Positions 39,453-47,395 of a stretch of 64,000 nt of DNA are shown piece after piece. The position numbers were made by a program, and so were the translations under genes. The notes under the pieces were generated by a model. It was not told the origin of the DNA, did not search any database, and saw nothing but the letters and a program-made list of their open reading frames with translations. Origin of the DNA: a bacterium (GTDB taxonomy: Bacteria > Cyanobacteriota > Vampirovibrionia > Obscuribacterales > Obscuribacteraceae); the NCBI GenBank assembly GCA_016124935.1, contig WGMS01000018.1, forward strand, positions 1 through 64,000. The letters run 5' to 3'. The first letter of the stretch is position 1, and each line of letters opens with the position of its first letter.

Positions 39453-41819
39453 ATGCTCCCGAAGACTCTTTTGGCAGCGGCAATGTTGCTGTTCGCTATT
39501 TTCCTGGCTTATGGCGAGGCTCTGAAAGCCTATTTCACCTGTGACGATCTCTGGCATATGGCGAAACTGCACCAGGCTTTCAACGGCAGCCCCGGCATAA
39601 TCCTTGAAAGTTTCTATGGACCCTGGGCGGACCGCAAAAGTGCCTATCTATTCTACCGTCCCTTCACCGAACTGACCCTTGCTCTGGACTACGCCATCTG
39701 CAAAGGAGATGCCTCCGGCTTTCACCTTGCCAACCTGCTCTATCACTGGCTTAATGGAATTCTAGTCTTTGTCATAGCAATACTTCTGTTCGAGCGATTA
39801 ACAAAAGAGAAACAATTTCTGATACCGCTTTTGATAGCGCTGCTTTTCGTCCTTCATCCTGCAAACGCGGAACCGGTTGTCTGGATTCTATCAAGGGCAG
39901 ATCTGGTAAGTACTCTATTTTATCTGAGCACCATCGTAATCACCTTGAAAGCAGGAAGAGACGGATCTTTGAAGGGTACGTATCCACTGCTTGTCCTGGG
40001 GCTTCTCAGCAAAGAATCCTGCGCCACAATACCGCTTCTAATATTATTGCTTCAGTGGGCACAGAGAAGCTCGATTCGTGAAAGTTTTTCAAGGACTAAA
40101 TTTCACTGGTTGATTCTTATCGTCTATCTTTCTGTCAGAGCACTCGCGCTGCAAAGCTTCACCGGAGGCTATATAGGATCAATAGGGCAGATGCTCAATC
40201 AGTCATTTTTAGAGCGCCTCTTCATTCCGCTGAGCCTATGGAAAATGTTCCATCCGTCTAACACAGAATATTTTGCCCCGGGCAATGCCGACGAGTTGTT
40301 GTTGAGGATTCTTTATCTGGCTACCGGACTCTTGATTATCTTGAACCAGCTTTACAGCGCATCTGCCGGTCGCAGAAACAGTCTTTTTCTGCTTTGTCTA
40401 ATTACTCTCACGCTCTTGTTCTCAATCAATCTTCAAGTATGGTCGATAACAGACGGCATGGCCGGAAGCAGGATAGCTTACTTGCTTTTCGTGCCAGTGG
40501 CAATCGGCCTGGTATTATTAATGGTACCAACAAGAGAAGCCGGTGAGAAACAGAAAAGGAGAGCGGCCGAGAAATTCCTCTATCCGTTCAGTGTGGTTGT
40601 ACTATTTGCACTCTGCCTGGTCTATACAAGAATTGCCACAGAAAACACCGCTGCCTGGGTGAAGGCCGGGGACGAAATCCGCGCTATCAAAGAGTCAATT
40701 GTCGAGAAATGTCAGGATTTACCATCAGGAAAGAGTATCTGTGTCAATAACCTGCCTGCCCATATCGAGGGCACCATCGCATTTTTCTCCAGCGACTACC
40801 TGGAGGGCCTATTGCAGCCACCACTTACAAAAGAGGACTACAGCAAGAGAGCATTCAGTCTGGACGGCTGCCCGCTGCAGCTGCCCGTGCTCAACGCCGA
40901 TCTGATAGCGTTTCTCAAAAAAGAAGATCGTACCGAAATAGTATACTGGAACGGTCAAAAGAAGAGGTTTCTTCCTGTTCCAGAAGTAAAACCGATTGAA
41001 AACCCGATAGTGAAAGTGAAAGAGCTCGGCTTCTTCAAAAAAATTCGCGGAGATGAAGTGAAGAATCTCTCCACACTGTTCGAAAATACAAGCCCCGGCA
41101 AGGATATGCGTAGCTATCTAGTAACTCTGCCCGCACCACTGACGATATCAGGACCATGGCTACTAGAGATGCTTATCGAGACAGAAACGGTAGAGCCGCT
41201 TCCTTTTTTTCAGGATAAATCGGCCGTTTTAAGCTGGTCGAGCCATCGCAAACTGCCGCCTGTTTTCCTTGCTCTGGGCAAGAACAGAGGAGAGAAGCTT
41301 CTGAGAGTGGCACTGGGTGACTATAAGAGCTGGATTGAAAGCGGATCTGATGCGGTAAACCTGAGACTGGATCTTCCTTACCAAGGACAGCTCCTAAAAA
41401 CGGCTCATTTAGTGCCGACCAGGACTTTTCGTCCCGTCCTTCTACCATTGAATTCTCCGCGATTTTCAAGCAATGGTCTTATTGAAAGCGAAGGCGGGGC
41501 AATAGAATTGTCCTACGATGCAACCGGCATAGAAGGCGCTGAGCGCACCGCAATCGAGCTATCTTATCCCTATTGCCAGTTCGAAGTATTCAAAGAAGAT
41601 CTTGACAAAAATCTCAAGAATCCCGGTAAACATGCCCTCAAAGTCTTCAATATCTCCAAAGGGCTCAAAGGCGATTATCGACTCGATCTAAGTGATACCA
41701 CCGCCGGAGCGTATCATTATCTAAGACTCTGTGCTCTCGATCGAAACGGCAACATTCTGGGCACAGAATCTTATCCACTTGGTGTGTTAAGGGGATCCTG
41801 CAACAAAAGATCTGAATAA
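39453..41819 (+). CDS. GT-C-like membrane protein (paralog of 21230-24004)
   Basis: 788 aa. About ten N-terminal membrane segments with the acidic pair CDDLW (Asp31/Asp32), FYRPFTELTLALDYAI and HPANAEPVVWILSRADLVSTLF, all paired with equivalents in the larger paralog. A soluble C-terminal half (about 400-788) ends in a fibronectin-like unit (YHYLRLCALDRNGNILGTES). Compared with the paralog, the charged cytoplasmic insert is missing. Probable lipid-linked sugar transferase acting at the outer face. Sits between the two FecR-like genes. Confidence 0.72.
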   Translation: MLPKTLLAAAMLLFAIFLAYGEALKAYFTCDDLWHMAKLHQAFNGSPGIILESFYGPWADRKSAYLFYRPFTELTLALDYAICKGDASGFHLANLLYHWLNGILVFVIAILLFERLTKEKQFLIPLLIALLFVLHPANAEPVVWILSRADLVSTLFYLSTIVITLKAGRDGSLKGTYPLLVLGLLSKESCATIPLLILLLQWAQRSSIRESFSRTKFHWLILIVYLSVRALALQSFTGGYIGSIGQMLNQSFLERLFIPLSLWKMFHPSNTEYFAPGNADELLLRILYLATGLLIILNQLYSASAGRRNSLFLLCLITLTLLFSINLQVWSITDGMAGSRIAYLLFVPVAIGLVLLMVPTREAGEKQKRRAAEKFLYPFSVVVLFALCLVYTRIATENTAAWVKAGDEIRAIKESIVEKCQDLPSGKSICVNNLPAHIEGTIAFFSSDYLEGLLQPPLTKEDYSKRAFSLDGCPLQLPVLNADLIAFLKKEDRTEIVYWNGQKKRFLPVPEVKPIENPIVKVKELGFFKKIRGDEVKNLSTLFENTSPGKDMRSYLVTLPAPLTISGPWLLEMLIETETVEPLPFFQDKSAVLSWSSHRKLPPVFLALGKNRGEKLLRVALGDYKSWIESGSDAVNLRLDLPYQGQLLKTAHLVPTRTFRPVLLPLNSPRFSSNGLIESEGGAIELSYDATGIEGAERTAIELSYPYCQFEVFKEDLDKNLKNPGKHALKVFNISKGLKGDYRLDLSDTTAGAYHYLRLCALDRNGNILGTESYPLGVLRGSCNKRSE

Positions 41820-41846
41820 GGCAGTCCTGTTATATACTTGACTGCC

Positions 41847-42821
41847 ATGAAACCATACCTGAAAGCAGTCCCGGCCTTAGTAGCCATTTTTCTTCTTGTT
41901 GGCGCGAGCCCAGCGGCTCTATGCCAGCAAGAGTACATCGAAGGGCCGCCGATCATCACGACACCGCCGCCGCCTCCTCCTCCTCCTGTTGTCCCGCCAC
42001 CGGTTGTCGATACCACACCGCCTCCTGGACCGCCGATTATCCCTTTGCCTACTCCCAGTACGGATTTCACCCCGGTGATTGTAGTACCCACCGACGTGCA
42101 GCCTGGTTTGAATAGTTTCCAGGACAAGAGCTTCAGTACTAACTTCAACCTCAATTATCTCTCCAGCCCCAAAGCGCTCCGGGGAGTGCATCTGATACCC
42201 GATTCAAGCTTCCCCGAAGAAGACGAACTCCAGGGTCCGGTGAGCGGCATTATCATCCGCCACACAAAGGGGACCAGATACCAGAAAGTCGGTCCCTATG
42301 TGGTCAAGATGATCAAAGGCGAAATTCTTATCTCGGTCAAGAAACCCTCCCAGACGGCTCTGGTGATCACTCCATTCGGCAACATCGCAATCAATTCGGA
42401 TGGAGACGCGATCATAAAACTGGAAAATGGCACTCTGCGGGTAATGAACCTCGATGGTCGAGGCACCACTTTAAAAGTCAAACTGGACAAAGGCCCTTTT
42501 GCCAACTCGACGGGCCGCAATAGACGGGCATTTACAATTAAACCGGGCTATGAACTTATCGCCTCGAAAAACCGTCTCAATCGCAATTTATTGAGACCGA
42601 AAGACGGGATTGCAAGAAGACATTTCAAAATTCTGCACAATGCGCATCTAGCGATCAGCGAATTCTCGCTGGAGAGCGCCCTGAACGCCTCGGATGTGGT
42701 CGCGGACCTGCGCCAGAGCCTGAACGGTACTAGAGAAAGAAGAATCCTCGGGGACATGGCCAAGATGGCGGCGGTGCTCAATCATATGAACGGTGTGCAG
42801 GGCTTCAGCGTCGAGCGCTGA
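41847..42821 (+). CDS. Exported FecR-like protein B
   Basis: 324 aa from the ATG at 41847. Signal peptide ends near ALCQQ. A long Pro-rich spacer (PPPPPPPVVPPPVVDTTPPP) leads to the same FecR-like domain and helical end as protein A (RRHFKILHNAHLAISEFSLE; ILGDMAKMAAVLNHMNG). No ribosome site is visible. TATACT at 41833-41838 lies about 9 nt before the ATG, so either coupling to the upstream gene or leaderless translation is possible. A TTG at 41838 would lie inside that box. Confidence 0.7.
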   Translation: MKPYLKAVPALVAIFLLVGASPAALCQQEYIEGPPIITTPPPPPPPPVVPPPVVDTTPPPGPPIIPLPTPSTDFTPVIVVPTDVQPGLNSFQDKSFSTNFNLNYLSSPKALRGVHLIPDSSFPEEDELQGPVSGIIIRHTKGTRYQKVGPYVVKMIKGEILISVKKPSQTALVITPFGNIAINSDGDAIIKLENGTLRVMNLDGRGTTLKVKLDKGPFANSTGRNRRAFTIKPGYELIASKNRLNRNLLRPKDGIARRHFKILHNAHLAISEFSLESALNASDVVADLRQSLNGTRERRILGDMAKMAAVLNHMNGVQGFSVER

Positions 42822-42850
42822 TCTCATTCATCCGGGCACCAGATATGAAA

Positions 42851-43531
42851 TCACAGAGCAGCTAGAGCCGGCTGAGAATCATTGCTTGCAGCCAGACTCC
42901 TGGACTGATCCACCGATTGCATCACTCGCTTGCGGAGCAAATCGGTGAGTTCAGTCAGACTCTCTCGCTTACCTTCACTATCGATAAGAATATCGGTGAT
43001 CTCCGCATCGATGACCCTTCCCACCGAAGCGACGAAACGCGGTCTTACGCCATGCTCGTAATGAATCCCCAGAGGCACCACTTTCAAGTCGACATTGTTG
43101 CGGCGGCAGGCAAGCACCACTTTGGCGGCTCCGGGCTTGAATCGTCTGAGCACACCGTCATAAAAAATATTCCCTTCCGGAAAGATGACGACAGGCTCTC
43201 CGGAGCTCAATTGCCTGCTTGCATAACCGACCAGATCTAGCCGCGGATTGGCAGGAAAAGCGCCGACGCTCAAAACGGCAGGTTTCTGGATGCCTTTCAT
43301 CTCATTGGGGGATACCATATAGTTAGCGCGTCGATTCAAGATGTACTGCACTACAGGACCATCCCATCTGGAGCTATGATTGGCGATCAGAAGAAAAGGT
43401 CCTGAATCGGGCAGGTTCTCCAGACCGGTCAAAAACGCGGAGTGGAAGTGGGTGTTGACCACCAGCCGGTTGACCGTATTCCAGAAAGGATATCCGCAGA
43501 AGGACTTACCATCGAACAAACTATCAGACAT
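42851..43531 (-). CDS. PlsC-type acyltransferase
   Basis: 226 aa. Glycerolipid acyltransferase with the HX4D catalytic motif NHSSRWD (His52, Asp57) and the substrate-binding VIFPEGN (EGTR replaced by EGNI). Expected reaction: acyl transfer to lysophosphatidate or a similar lysolipid at the inner membrane. Some relatives act on other acceptors. It is monocistronic; a 9-bp hairpin sits in the 5' region (43579-43602). Confidence 0.88.
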   Translation of the reverse strand: MSDSLFDGKSFCGYPFWNTVNRLVVNTHFHSAFLTGLENLPDSGPFLLIANHSSRWDGPVVQYILNRRANYMVSPNEMKGIQKPAVLSVGAFPANPRLDLVGYASRQLSSGEPVVIFPEGNIFYDGVLRRFKPGAAKVVLACRRNNVDLKVVPLGIHYEHGVRPRFVASVGRVIDAEITDILIDSEGKRESLTELTDLLRKRVMQSVDQSRSLAASNDSQPALAAL

Positions 43532-43578
43532 GTTTTTGACCTTTATAAACGCGAATGCTGTTCCATATTTTCAACTCT

Positions 43579-43602
43579 AGGACATCCCAAAATGGATGTC
43601 CT
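43579..43602. promoter_or_regulatory. 9-bp hairpin between plsC-like and deaminase genes
   Basis: AGGACATCC (43579-43587) and GGATGTCCT (43594-43602) form a perfect stem with a 6-nt loop in the 5' region shared by two divergent genes. There is no T-run on either side, so an operator or leader structure is more likely than a terminator. Confidence 0.4.
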
Positions 43603-43704
43603 CGCAATTCGAACACTTTTGCGACTGTGGGAAAGGACAAGCATCTGGATCGGGCGAAGAATAAGAGCTAATATGTCTAGTTGAGTTTAGAGGAAGCGAC
43701 TTTC

Positions 43705-44193
43705 ATGACAAGCACCACAGCCCGAGATCATTGCCACCTGCCTGAAGAAAGCGAGATTGCGCGCTGTATGCAGGAAGCTATTCGAGAGGCGAGAAATGGC
43801 CTGGAAGAAGGTGGTGTCCCAATTGGCTCTGTATTGGTCCGGGAAGGAAAGATAATCGGCCGCGGTCACAATCGCCGTATTCAATTCGGCGACCCGACCG
43901 CCCATGGCGAAATAGACTGCCTGAGGGCGGCCGGTCGCCAGAGAACCTATAAAGACACTATTATGTACTCGACCCTGATGCCCTGCGCCATGTGCGCCGG
44001 TGCGGCAATTCAGTTCGGCATCCCGATAGTGATAGCCGGAGAAGACAGAACTTTTGAAAGCTCCCGGTCTTTGATGGAAAATGCCGGTATAAAAGTTATC
44101 GATCTCAATCTCGATGAGTGCTACGAAATGCTGCAGAACTTTGCAAAACGCAGTCCCAGCCTGTGGAACGAAGATATCGGCATCGACAGCTGA
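43705..44193 (+). CDS. Cytosine deaminase, yeast Fcy1-like
   Basis: 162 aa from the ATG at 43705 (AGAGGAAG about 8 nt upstream). Zinc-dependent deaminase of the CDA fold: His67 and catalytic Glu69 in HGE, Cys94 and Cys97 in PCAMC. The whole chain aligns with yeast cytosine deaminase rather than bacterial TadA or CodA, including GVPIGSVLV, GRGHNRRIQFGDPTAHGEI, YKDT, IAGEDRTF and the end LWNEDIGID (yeast ends near WFEDIGE). Expected reaction: cytosine to uracil, pyrimidine salvage. A related base substrate cannot be excluded. Confidence 0.85.
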   Translation: MTSTTARDHCHLPEESEIARCMQEAIREARNGLEEGGVPIGSVLVREGKIIGRGHNRRIQFGDPTAHGEIDCLRAAGRQRTYKDTIMYSTLMPCAMCAGAAIQFGIPIVIAGEDRTFESSRSLMENAGIKVIDLNLDECYEMLQNFAKRSPSLWNEDIGIDS

Positions 44194-44224
44194 TCGTTTC
44201 GAGTCAACAACAGAATGAACGAAT

Positions 44225-44243
44225 CCGGCTTGCCGGGGGTTTT
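44225..44243 (+). terminator. Candidate weak terminator after deaminase gene
   Basis: CCGG-CTTG-CCGG is a short GC hairpin followed within 4 nt by TTTTT. The short stem makes it a weak call. Confidence 0.4.
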
Positions 44244-44300
44244 TCGAATTAAAAATTAGTGGTAGTGTAGATCATGATGCTCCTCTAAAAGGATGAGTTT

Positions 44301-44522
44301 ATGGTAAAAAGCGCAAGCGGAAGCAAAAGCAAAACCTCGGCAAAAGGCAAAGAGGCTCTCTCTATCTGCCCCACCGAAGGTAACGGCTGGTGCTCCTATC
44401 CCTTCTCGCCGGCTCAAATCGCAAAACGCCTCAAGGCCAAGCAGCTGGAGAACCAGAAGAAACTAGAAGCGGAAGCAAGCAAAAAATCCGCTAAGAAAAC
44501 CGGTAAAAAAGTCGGTTCTTAA
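44301..44522 (+). CDS. Small Lys-rich protein of unknown function
   Basis: 73 aa. AAGGATGA lies a few nt before the ATG. The ends are Lys/Ser/Ala rich and probably disordered or helical; the centre holds two Cys in CPTEGNGWCSYPFS, which may bind metal or form a disulphide. It ends 4 nt before the stop of the convergent PII-like gene. Not recognised; the composition fits nucleic-acid contact but nothing proves it. Confidence 0.6.
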   Translation: MVKSASGSKSKTSAKGKEALSICPTEGNGWCSYPFSPAQIAKRLKAKQLENQKKLEAEASKKSAKKTGKKVGS

Positions 44523-44526
44523 AATC

Positions 44527-44835
44527 TTATTCCGACCCGATTCGGGTTGCACTAACCAGATCCCAGACAAAGATCACGCCATCCCCCTGGGGAGAATTGG
44601 TCCCGACTGCGTCGCATATCACTTTTATAACTTCATCGACCTTGTCGTCTTCGAGGGCGACCTCGATTTTTATGCGCTCGGTGAGCACACCCACATTATT
44701 GATATCGGCGCTGCGATGCTCGGTGCCGAAGCCCTGGGCTTTGACCACGGTCAAACCGGGCACATCGGCTCTTCTGAGCATACTCTGCAGCCGGGGCAGA
44801 GATTTGGGTTTAATAACAGCAGAGACTAGTTTCAT
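44527..44835 (-). CDS. PII-like signalling protein with short T-loop
   Basis: 102 aa. Starts MKLVSAVIKPKSLPRLQ and contains PGLTVVKAQGFG, RIKIEVALEDDKVDEVIKVI and GDGVIFVWDL, aligning with GlnB/GlnK over the full length. The T-loop is about four residues shorter than in GlnB and lacks the uridylylated Tyr, and the B-loop differs around GTNSPQGDG. It is therefore a PII-like protein and not a standard nitrogen sensor. No amtB or glnA nearby hints at the partner. Confidence 0.85.
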   Translation of the reverse strand: MKLVSAVIKPKSLPRLQSMLRRADVPGLTVVKAQGFGTEHRSADINNVGVLTERIKIEVALEDDKVDEVIKVICDAVGTNSPQGDGVIFVWDLVSATRIGSE

Positions 44836-44883
44836 CGGAAACTAATTCTATCATTAAACTGAAAGTAGACGGTCAACCTGCCA

Positions 44884-45648
44884 ATGCGAATACTCTTACT
44901 ATTAGCCTGGCTTTTTGTCGCCTGGGCAGCCCGGGCAGAAGCTACCACTTTAGAAGGCGGTGTTCGCCACATGGAGCTGATGCCTTCGGTGCAAGAGTCA
45001 TTTCGGAAAGGCAAGAGACTGGACGCTGCCATCTTCGAGAATCTGAAATCCGCTAACGGCTGGGTGCAAGTGCCCTCCTGGATGGCAGGCACCTGGCTGA
45101 TTCGGGAAGAGACCGCCGTCTATCGCAAAGATTTCTCCACCGGTCGTTCTACCAAAAGCCCCCACCGTTTCAAAGCCCATCACAAATTCATCTACGGCAT
45201 GCAGAAAGACAGAAAGGGTGGGATCTGGCACTATATAGGCGTTCCTTACAAATCAGAGACCCGCCTTGCTTCGGTAAACGAGATCCATCTGGTCAAAGAA
45301 AAACGCTTCGATCCGTACTCAGAAGCGAAAGTGAGCTTCCGCTCTGTGGTCAATGTCATAAGAGTGAAGCGCACAAAAGACGGAAAAGATCCGACTATAA
45401 AAGATTCCTACGTGCAGGAGAGCATAACCAGCTATGAGCCGCTTTCGGCGAGCACCGACAAGATCAAACTGCAAGCTTCCACAAAATCCTTCGACCAGGA
45501 CGGCAATCCGCTGATACAGGCAGACAATGAAGCCACGGTGAAGAAACTGGCTGAATTCACCCCGGTGGACACATACAGACAACGGGATATGCGCTATCTT
45601 TTCAGACAGTTCTTGACCGAGAGCGGCCGCTATGAACTATTGCCCTGA
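44884..45648 (+). CDS. Exported protein of unknown function
   Basis: 254 aa. Signal peptide MRILLLLAWLFVAWAARA, cleaved before EATTL. The mature part is basic and beta-rich (WHYIGVPYKSETRLASV), containing GWVQVPSWMAGTWLIREETAVY, with no membrane segment. It resembles small secreted beta-barrel or lipocalin-like proteins in composition only. The 3' end overlaps the convergent TPR gene by 12 nt. Confidence 0.65.
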   Translation: MRILLLLAWLFVAWAARAEATTLEGGVRHMELMPSVQESFRKGKRLDAAIFENLKSANGWVQVPSWMAGTWLIREETAVYRKDFSTGRSTKSPHRFKAHHKFIYGMQKDRKGGIWHYIGVPYKSETRLASVNEIHLVKEKRFDPYSEAKVSFRSVVNVIRVKRTKDGKDPTIKDSYVQESITSYEPLSASTDKIKLQASTKSFDQDGNPLIQADNEATVKKLAEFTPVDTYRQRDMRYLFRQFLTESGRYELLP

Positions 45649-46896
45649 ACCGCTTCTGCCGGGGCTCTTTCGAAGCCGCTTTGCTCTATCCTTCTGGGCT
45701 TTAGACTCTTTTACCTTGCCAAGCGAATCTAGATTGCGGGCATAGTCTTCTATGTACATGACCAGCTCAGGACTGTCTTTGCCCAGTCGCTTCTCCTGAA
45801 TGAACAGGATCTTCTCCCGAATAGGCAAACTCTTCTCGTTCTTGCCTTTCTGGGCATAAATCTCGGCTACCTCCTCCAGGCTTTGAATCATACCTGGATG
45901 ATCCGGGTCTTCAGATGCCTCGGCGATTTTCAAAGAGCGGCTTACCAGAGGAGCGGCCTTGTCGCAAGCACCTTCGTCTATATAGAGAGCCGCCAGATTA
46001 TTGAGGGTTTTGGCCACATTGGGATGGGACGGACCATAACAGGCTTCGTCAATCTTGAGCGCCCGCCGAAACAGAGGCTCGGCCTTTGCGAACTGGCCGG
46101 TCGAGTCATAGAGCTCGGCCAGATTATTGAGAATGGCTGAGAGTCCGGCATCTCTCTCGGCATTCTCCGAGACTTTCTCCTGGATCTTCAAAGAACGCAG
46201 AAGAAGCGGCTCGGCTTTAGCATAGTCCTCCCGATCCATATAAAGCCCGGCGAGGTTATTGAGGCTATTGGCGATATCGGCATGGCTCTCTCCCAGTTTC
46301 TTCTCTCTGATGGCGAGGGAGCGCTGCAACATCTTCTCGGCTTTGCGATATCTGCCCTTCAGATCGTAGACCTCGGCAAGATTATTGAGAGTGGTGGCAA
46401 CCTCCAGACTCTCTTTGTCGAGCTTGCTCTCTCTGATATCGAGCAATCGCTTGAAGCACTTCTCCGCCTCATCGAGCTTATCTTCACTCAGATAGAGAAT
46501 GCCCAGGTTGTGAAGGGCTTCGGCGATTTTTATATTATCAGGGCCGTATTTAGCCTCTTGCAAAGCCAGGGAGCGCTGGAGCAAAGGCTCGGCTTTGACG
46601 AAAGAGCCTTCCTTGAAGTGTATGAGGGCGAGATTGTCGAGACTCTTGAAGAGCTTGGGACTTTCTTTTCCCATTTTCTCGGCTACGGCAAGTGCCCGGG
46701 TCAAAAGAGACTCGGCTCCTTTGAGATCTCCTTCCTCGTATACTTTCAAGGCGCGATCAGTCATCGCTTGCCAGCTCCCTGACAGAGAATCATGTTCAGG
46801 CTCGGTTGCAGAAAGAGCCTGGTTGACATCTAGAAGGGGAAGCGAAACCAGATTGAAAGCAAGCAGGAAAAGAGCCGTTTTGTATTTGCGCATCAA
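45637..46896 (-). CDS. Exported kinesin-light-chain-type TPR protein
   Basis: 419 aa. Signal peptide (ALFLLAFNLVSLPLLDVNQA) then about eight 42-residue TPR units of high regularity (LLQRSLALQEAKYGPDN, LNNLAELYDLKGRYRKAE, PNVAKTLNNLAALY), ending in a basic tail (RAKRLRKSPGRSGSGQ). GAGG lies 8-9 nt before the ATG. Protein-binding scaffold in the envelope; the fourth such TPR gene in the window. Confidence 0.85.
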   Translation of the reverse strand: MMRKYKTALFLLAFNLVSLPLLDVNQALSATEPEHDSLSGSWQAMTDRALKVYEEGDLKGAESLLTRALAVAEKMGKESPKLFKSLDNLALIHFKEGSFVKAEPLLQRSLALQEAKYGPDNIKIAEALHNLGILYLSEDKLDEAEKCFKRLLDIRESKLDKESLEVATTLNNLAEVYDLKGRYRKAEKMLQRSLAIREKKLGESHADIANSLNNLAGLYMDREDYAKAEPLLLRSLKIQEKVSENAERDAGLSAILNNLAELYDSTGQFAKAEPLFRRALKIDEACYGPSHPNVAKTLNNLAALYIDEGACDKAAPLVSRSLKIAEASEDPDHPGMIQSLEEVAEIYAQKGKNEKSLPIREKILFIQEKRLGKDSPELVMYIEDYARNLDSLGKVKESKAQKDRAKRLRKSPGRSGSGQ

Positions 46897-46928
46897 ATTC
46901 GTCCTCGGACCGCGAAAACAGAAGATTA

Positions 46929-47306
46929 TTATAGCCTGGCAGGCTGATAGGGCCGAAAGGAAAGAAAGGGTTTGCCTTCCCAGGAGCCCAGACCGACCGA
47001 AAGAGAACCGGCCGGATCGAGACTGAACTTAACCGCTTCGACCCCGGGTTCGATGGAATCCACTCGAGAGCCGGCTATCCATTGCCAGTCTACGGTGCAA
47101 ACCGCTTCAGCCAGCGCAGGAAGAGACTGTTTATCTTCCACCAGCTCGCAAGCTATGGCGAACTCTCCGTCTTCCTCCACCGCGCGCAGGAGCAGCCCGC
47201 TGCCGTCTTCAAAGGCGATGGCGAAGCGGTCCAGGCTGCTGGCAGCCGACTCTATGCGGTTTCCAGTAAGCGTTGCTTGAACATTTTTGACGCTTTGGCT
47301 GTTCAT
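46929..47306 (-). CDS. Small soluble protein of unknown function
   Basis: 125 aa, acidic, predicted mostly beta strands (RFAIAFEDGSGLLLRAVEED, VKFSLDPAGSLSVGLG), with no signal peptide. AGAGGA lies about 10 nt before the ATG. It is 32 nt upstream of the TPR gene on the same strand and probably shares its transcript. Not recognised. Confidence 0.6.
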   Translation of the reverse strand: MNSQSVKNVQATLTGNRIESAASSLDRFAIAFEDGSGLLLRAVEEDGEFAIACELVEDKQSLPALAEAVCTVDWQWIAGSRVDSIEPGVEAVKFSLDPAGSLSVGLGSWEGKPFLSFRPYQPARL

Positions 47307-47395
47307 TATCGAAGAATCCTCTCAAGAATCCGTTATCATTCAGGGAAATATAGTTAGAGAGTATAGAGAGTCCGGCCGATTTTTTCGGAAAAAAT

